This document shows positions 59,636 through 64,000 of a DNA stretch of 64,000 bases, piece after piece. Source of the stretch: Arthrobacter sp. MAHUQ-56 (GTDB lineage: Bacteria > Actinomycetota > Actinomycetes > Actinomycetales > Micrococcaceae); the NCBI RefSeq assembly GCF_019710585.1, contig NZ_JAIFZQ010000016.1, forward strand, positions 186,001-250,000. The letters are read 5' to 3'. A program made the translations under genes and the position numbers. How positions within the stretch are numbered: position 1 is the first letter of the stretch; every line of letters begins with the position of its first letter. The notes under the pieces were generated by a model. That model was not told the DNA's origin, searched no databases, and saw only the letters and a program-made list of their open reading frames with translations.

Positions 59636-62452
59636 ATGCAGCGGCAAGGGATACCCGGCGGCGAGCCCGGTGGGCTTGTCCTGGACCTGCGCAGGCTCGA
59701 CGCCGGAATGCTCGCGCTGGTGGGCGGCAAGGCGGCCAACCTTGGGGAACTGCTCGCTGCGGGCCTGCCCGTCCCGGAAGGCTTTTGCCTCACCACCACG
59801 GCCTACCGGGAGGTGGTCTCCGGCTCGGGAACCGTGCTTCCCGGGCTGGCCGCCGTCTACGCCGCCCTCAGAGCCGCAGGGGATGCGGACGCCAAGGAAC
59901 CTCCTGACGTGAGCGGCCTGGCGGGAGCGGCCCGCGCGGCCGTCCTGGCGGCGCCCGTTCCGGCAGCAGTCTCCGGCGCGGTGGCGCAGGCTTATGCGGC
60001 ACTCGGACCGGATGTGCCGGTGGCGGTCCGGTCCTCGGCCACTGCTGAAGACCTGCCGTTCGCAAGCTTCGCCGGCCAGCAGGAGACCTACCTCAACGTG
60101 GTGGGGGTGCCTGCGCTCCTCGACGCCGTCCAGAAATGCTGGGCCTCGCTGTGGACTGACCGGGCGGCCGCGTACCGGGCCGGCCTGGGGATGGATCCGG
60201 CCGGTGTGGCCCTAGCCGTGGTGGTCCAGCGGATGGTGGATGCGGACACGGCGGGGGTCATGTTCACGGCGAATCCCCTCACCGGCAGCCGGCGGCAGAC
60301 TGTCATCGACGCCAGCCCGGGGCTCGGCGAAGCCGTGGTGTCCGGGGCCGTCAACCCGGACCATTTCGTGGTGGATGCACTGACCGGCAAGGTGCTGGAA
60401 CGGAAGACCGGCGACAAGGGCATGGAGATCCGGCCCCTTCCCGGCGGCGGGACGGAGGTCAGGGAGTCGCGCGCAGCCGGCGGGACTCCGTGCCTGACGG
60501 ATGCCCAGGTGGCCGGGCTGGTGCGGCTGGGGCAGCAGGCCGAAGCGCATTTTGGCGCCCCGCAGGACACCGAATGGGCCATTGACAGTGCCGGCGCCCT
60601 GTGGCTCACGCAGTCCAGGCCGATCACCACGCTCTACCCGGTCCCGAAGAGCAACGGCGCCGCGGGCAACCTTCCTGCCGGCGGGAAGCCTGTCGGCGGC
60701 ACCCGGGCCTACCTCTGCTTCAGCCTCGCCCAGGGGCTCACCCGGCCACTCACGCCGATGGGCCTTGCGTCTGTCCGCCTTATCGCCTCTTCCGTCGCCA
60801 TGGCCGCAGGCTTCCCTGTGCCTGACCCGAGGCGCGGACCGTCGCCCTACGCCGAGGCCGGGCAGCGGATTTACGTCGACTTCACCACTCCCATACGCAG
60901 CGCCGTGGGCCGCCGGATCGTTCCCCGGGTTTTCGACATCATGGAGGCCCGGACAGCGGCGGTCATGCGGCAACTGTTCGAAGATCCGGCGTTTTCGGTG
61001 ACTACGGGGACACCCTTCGGGCTGCTGCGCCACGTGGCGCCCGTGGCAGCCCGCGCCAGGGTTCCCGCCACCCTCCTGCGTGCGCTGGTCCGGCCGGAGG
61101 CGGCCCTCCGGCGGTTGGACCGCTTCACCAGGGAATTCGATGCCTCCCTTGTCCTTGACGATGGGGCCGCCCCGCAGGCGCGCCTTGACCACGCCGAGTC
61201 ACTGTTGGGCTCACGCCTGTTCCTGATTGTTCCGGCCGTTCTTCCCCTTCCAGCGCTGGGGTTCGCCATGCTGGGCGTGGCGGGAAAACTGCTGGGCGGA
61301 AACCCGTGGAATGAACTGCAGCCGGTGATCCGCGGCCTGCCGAACAACATCACCACGCAGATGGACCTGGAGCTGTGGCATCTTGCGGAGGCGATCCGGG
61401 ACGACGCCCAGTCACGCAGCGCCCTGATGGCCGGGGACACGGCCGTCCTGGCGGAAGCTTTCCGCGCCGGGCAGCTGCCGGCCCGCCTGGAGGCCGGGCT
61501 GACCCGGTTCCTGGAGAGGTACGGGCACCGGGCCGTGGCCGAAATCGACGTGGGACAGCCGCGCTGGTCGGAGGAACCGGCGCACATCCTGGGCATCCTG
61601 GCCAACTATCTGCGGCTGGACAACCCTGCCCTCGCGCCCGACGTGCAGTTCAGCAAGGCAGCGGAGGAAGCGGAAGCGCAGGTGGAGTTGCTCGTCGCCC
61701 GCGCCGCCGCCCGTGGCAGGGTCCGGGGAATGCTGGTGCGGGGCGCGCTGCGCAGGGCGCGGCTGTTCGCCGGCCTCCGGGAGCTGCCCAAATACCAGCT
61801 CGTGGTGGGCCTGGCGGAGGTCCGCCGGCAGATACTCCTGGTGGGGTCGGAACTGGCGGACTCAAGCAGGCTCGAGCGGCCGGATGACGTGTTCTTCCTG
61901 GCCTTCGACGAAGTCCGGCAGGCACTTACCGGGACCGTTGGGACCGCAGCGAACACGGGAGATGCAGGAACGCCGGTCCCGGACTTGCGGCCGCTCGTGG
62001 CGGCGCGGCGTGGGGACTACGACCGTGAGCTCGGGCGCCGCCACATCCCCAGGGTGCTGCTCTCGGACGGAACGGAACCCGAAGCGGTGCGGGCCGCCGT
62101 CGGGAATGCCGCCGAAGGAACCCTCACGGGCAGCCCGGCCTCCGCGGGGACGGTGACCGCACGGGCACGCGTCATCCTGGACCCTGTGGGCGCCCGCCTT
62201 GAGCCGGGGGAGATCCTGGTTGCCCCGTCCACGGACCCCGGGTGGACACCGCTGTTCCTGACGGCGGGCGGCCTGGTGATGGAGATGGGCGGCCCCAATT
62301 CGCACGGCGCGGTGGTTGCGAGGGAATATGGCATTCCTGCCGTCGTGGGCGTACCGGGCGCCACCCGTGTGATAGCCACCGGACAAACAATAACGGTCGA
62401 CGGCGGATCGGGGACCGTCGTGCGGGAGCGTGCGGCAGCACTGCAGGATTAG
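59636..62452 (+). CDS. PEP/pyruvate-binding protein, rifampicin phosphotransferase-like
   Basis: A 938-residue protein of the PEP synthase/PPDK superfamily. The ATP-binding domain (about 15-340) has LVGGKAANLGELLAAGLPVP, VAVRSSATAEDLPFASFAGQ and DADTAGVMFTANPLTG. A long middle domain (about 350-800) has no PPDK-like PEP-binding barrel signature. The C-terminal swivelling domain has GGPNSHGAVVAREYGIPAVV with the phospho-His. This three-part order, with a non-barrel middle, matches rifampicin phosphotransferases rather than true PEP synthase. Whether it acts on rifamycins is unknown. It follows a stress protein gene. Confidence 0.82.
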   Translation: MQRQGIPGGEPGGLVLDLRRLDAGMLALVGGKAANLGELLAAGLPVPEGFCLTTTAYREVVSGSGTVLPGLAAVYAALRAAGDADAKEPPDVSGLAGAARAAVLAAPVPAAVSGAVAQAYAALGPDVPVAVRSSATAEDLPFASFAGQQETYLNVVGVPALLDAVQKCWASLWTDRAAAYRAGLGMDPAGVALAVVVQRMVDADTAGVMFTANPLTGSRRQTVIDASPGLGEAVVSGAVNPDHFVVDALTGKVLERKTGDKGMEIRPLPGGGTEVRESRAAGGTPCLTDAQVAGLVRLGQQAEAHFGAPQDTEWAIDSAGALWLTQSRPITTLYPVPKSNGAAGNLPAGGKPVGGTRAYLCFSLAQGLTRPLTPMGLASVRLIASSVAMAAGFPVPDPRRGPSPYAEAGQRIYVDFTTPIRSAVGRRIVPRVFDIMEARTAAVMRQLFEDPAFSVTTGTPFGLLRHVAPVAARARVPATLLRALVRPEAALRRLDRFTREFDASLVLDDGAAPQARLDHAESLLGSRLFLIVPAVLPLPALGFAMLGVAGKLLGGNPWNELQPVIRGLPNNITTQMDLELWHLAEAIRDDAQSRSALMAGDTAVLAEAFRAGQLPARLEAGLTRFLERYGHRAVAEIDVGQPRWSEEPAHILGILANYLRLDNPALAPDVQFSKAAEEAEAQVELLVARAAARGRVRGMLVRGALRRARLFAGLRELPKYQLVVGLAEVRRQILLVGSELADSSRLERPDDVFFLAFDEVRQALTGTVGTAANTGDAGTPVPDLRPLVAARRGDYDRELGRRHIPRVLLSDGTEPEAVRAAVGNAAEGTLTGSPASAGTVTARARVILDPVGARLEPGEILVAPSTDPGWTPLFLTAGGLVMEMGGPNSHGAVVAREYGIPAVVGVPGATRVIATGQTITVDGGSGTVVRERAAALQD

Positions 62453-62487
62453 GGGGTTCCTGCGGGTATGGACCGCCTGCACCGGCG

Positions 62488-62493
62488 TACGCT
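62488..62493 (+). promoter_or_regulatory. Possible leaderless promoter -10 (TACGCT)
   Basis: TACGCT, 6 bases (TGACCT), then the ATG at 62500, with no ribosome binding site. Same spacing as the other leaderless candidates. Confidence 0.45.
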
Positions 62494-62499
62494 TGACCT

Positions 62500-63696
62500 A
62501 TGGGCTCCAACGGACCGGGTTCCAGTGAACAGCTCCAGCGAGGGAGCACGTTAGGCCGCCGGGCATGGCTTCGGTGGCTACCTGCTGCCGCGGCGCCAGT
62601 AGTGATCGCCGCGGGTGTCCTGGCCGGGTCCATCCCCGCAAGCGCCGGTGACCCTCTTCCCGCCAAGACCCCGGCGCAGGTGCTTGAGCTGCTGGCCAGC
62701 CACCAGGTGCAGTCCTTCTCCGGGACCGTGGAGCAGTCCTCGGAACTGGGACTGCCCGAACTGCCCGCCGCAGGGAAGCCCACCGGGCCGGCGTCCGCCG
62801 GCGGTGCAGCCTCGGTGATCGAACTGCTGTCCGGAGACCACACCGCCCGCATCTACGTGGACGGCAAAGACAATGCCCGTCTGCAGGTGGTGGACCAACT
62901 GGCCGAGCGGGACGTGATACACCACGGCAACGACGTGTGGTTCTACTCATCGAAGGACAACAGTGCGGCACACCTGGCCCTCCCTGCACACGCCGGGGAC
63001 ACCGCCCGCCCGGATGACGGGCGTGGCATGCACGCCATGCCCACTCCCGGCGAGCTGGCCCGGAAGTTGCTGGCGAAGGTTGAGCCCACCACGGCCGTTA
63101 CGGTCGGCCCGGACGTAGCTGTCGCCGGCCGGGCAGCCTACAACCTGGTCCTTGAACCGCGGACAGATGCAACCCTGGTGGGCCGCGTAGCCGTCGCCGT
63201 TGACGGCAAGAGCGGGATGCCCCTCTCCGTCCAGGTGACCGCCCGCGGAGCCGACAAGCCCGCCTTCCGTTCCGGCTTCACCAGCCTTTCCCTTGACGCC
63301 CCGGACCCGTCGCTGTTCACCTTTGCCCCACCGCCGGGCAGTACCGTCAAGGAGATCCAGGTCCCGGATAAGTCCCATTTGCCCGCCAGCTTCCACGAGC
63401 CCGGCATGGCCATCACGCCCGAACAATTCTTCGCGCAGATGGCAGCCAACGGCCACCCCTCCGTGACGGGCAAGTCCTGGGATGCCGTGGTGGGCCTGCC
63501 CGCCCAGGCTTCCTCCGGCTCGCCCGCTGAAACGCTGCTGCGCGATCCGCTCCTGTCCCAGGCCGCCGTCGTCGTTCCCGGCGGGCACCTGCTCTCCACC
63601 GCGCTGCTGAACGTGCTCATCATGGACGACGGCCGCATCTTTGCCGGGATGGTGCCGCCGGAAAGGCTCCAGGCCGTGGCAGCTGGGGCCCAGTGA
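62500..63696 (+). CDS. LolA-like exported protein (outer-membrane lipoprotein carrier superfamily)
   Basis: A 398-residue exported protein. After a 22-residue hydrophilic lead comes a membrane/signal segment (WLPAAAAPVVIAAGVLAGSI then PASAGDP). The mature part, VLELLASHQVQSFSGTVEQS, HTARIYVDGKDNARLQVVDQ, DVWFYSSKDNSAAHLALP, FTFAPPPGSTVKEI, follows the pattern of LolA/LppX-like proteins that hold lipids in a beta half-barrel. The next gene, an ABC transporter ATPase, starts 24 bases on, which suggests joint action in lipid or drug export. Confidence 0.8.
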   Translation: MGSNGPGSSEQLQRGSTLGRRAWLRWLPAAAAPVVIAAGVLAGSIPASAGDPLPAKTPAQVLELLASHQVQSFSGTVEQSSELGLPELPAAGKPTGPASAGGAASVIELLSGDHTARIYVDGKDNARLQVVDQLAERDVIHHGNDVWFYSSKDNSAAHLALPAHAGDTARPDDGRGMHAMPTPGELARKLLAKVEPTTAVTVGPDVAVAGRAAYNLVLEPRTDATLVGRVAVAVDGKSGMPLSVQVTARGADKPAFRSGFTSLSLDAPDPSLFTFAPPPGSTVKEIQVPDKSHLPASFHEPGMAITPEQFFAQMAANGHPSVTGKSWDAVVGLPAQASSGSPAETLLRDPLLSQAAVVVPGGHLLSTALLNVLIMDDGRIFAGMVPPERLQAVAAGAQ

Positions 63697-63720
63697 GAAC
63701 GGCGCAGTGAGCATGGCACA

Positions 63721-64000
63721 GTGAGCGTGGCGTTGGGGCCCGCCGGCTTGGCGGTCGAGACACACGGCCTGAGCAAGCGGTTTGGCCAGCAGCTCGCCGT
63801 GGACCGCGTGGACCTGGCCGTTCCGCATGGATCGGTGTTCGGATTCCTGGGCCCCAACGGATCCGGCAAGACAACCACCATCCGGATGCTGCTTGGCCTT
63901 GCGGCCGCCTCTGCGGGCACGGTGAGCCTGCTCGGCCTGGAGATGCCGGGCAGGCTCCATGAGGTGCTTCCGCGCGTCGGTGCCCTGGTGGAGGGCCCCG
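63721..64000 (+). CDS. ABC transporter ATP-binding protein (3' end outside window)
   Basis: The first 93 codons of an ABC ATPase. Walker A is [20 protein letters not shown], preceded by [20 protein letters not shown], the layout of drug/lipid-export type ATPases (CcmA/DrrA-like). The Q-loop and Walker B lie beyond the window. I take the GTG at 63721 as start; a GTG at 63727 is possible. Likely an operon with the LolA-like gene. Confidence 0.85.
   Translation, partial: MSVALGPAGLAVETHGLSKRFGQQLAVDRVDLAVPHGSVFGFLGPNGSGKTTTIRMLLGLAAASAGTVSLLGLEMPGRLHEVLPRVGALVEGP

Noticed and set aside
1..64000. CRISPR array, insertion sequence or integrase
   Set aside because: No regularly spaced repeats with unique spacers, no transposase or recombinase motifs and no terminal inverted repeats with target duplications were seen on reading both strands.

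Overview
The window is high-GC DNA from an actinobacterium, most likely Arthrobacter, Pseudarthrobacter or a close relative in the Micrococcaceae. This rests on base composition, dense gene packing with ATGA, GTGA and TGATG overlaps, a DUF222/HNH (13E12-type) gene, DUF3618 and actinobacterial holin-like genes, and several apparently leaderless starts (TANNNT about 6-7 bases before ATG). It carries about 64 protein genes. I see no rRNA, tRNA, CRISPR array, integrase or insertion sequence. It looks like ordinary chromosome, with one glycan locus of special interest.

Layout. 1-9.4 kb: the end of an unidentified membrane-like protein, a lone PxpA-type 5-oxoprolinase subunit, a frameshifted DUF222/HNH gene, a DUF445 membrane protein, a glycerophosphodiesterase, a CoA transferase, a small membrane protein coupled to an AzlC/AzlD amino-acid exporter, and two small unknown genes. 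9.5-15.7 kb: a TetR regulator, a thiamine-binding protein, an O-methyltransferase, Dps, and an overlapping three-gene module (acyl-CoA dehydrogenase-like, PIG-L deacetylase fused to a methyltransferase, family 2 glycosyltransferase). 15.7-22.8 kb: an envelope-stress group (low-complexity protein, holin-like, DUF3618, YihY/BrkB) preceded by a possible SigB/SigF-type promoter, then a repeat-rich membrane protein, an epimerase-like protein and a SigB/SigF-type sigma factor.

22.9-32.8 kb is a nine-gene heptose/glycan locus: GmhB-like phosphatase, GT9 heptosyltransferase-like protein, two GT1-type glycosyltransferases, GmhA-like isomerase, two different HldE-like kinase/adenylyltransferases, an SDR and an aldehyde dehydrogenase. 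It contains every step for making an ADP-heptose and several transferases to use it, in an organism that should have no LPS.

32.8-40.4 kb: a spermidine-synthase-like protein behind a seven-codon leader ORF, a LysR regulator divergent from an MHS-type transporter and 3-hydroxybutyrate dehydrogenase, an HxlR regulator divergent from a QorB-like reductase, and an amino-acid permease. 40.6-44.9 kb: an IclR regulator with hutU and hutH. A shared 20-bp dyad lies in the permease/iclR gap and before hutU. hutG lies 8 kb away at 52.8-53.7 kb. 45-52.7 kb: small genes, an FAH-family hydrolase, a universal stress protein, a TctCBA tricarboxylate transporter and a divergent CitA/CitB-type two-component system. 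53.9-64 kb: a Na+/H+ antiporter, an NCS2 purine permease, a CopC-like protein, a small flavoprotein, a double-domain universal stress protein, a PEP-synthase/rifampicin-phosphotransferase-like protein, a LolA-like exported protein and the start of an ABC transporter ATPase.
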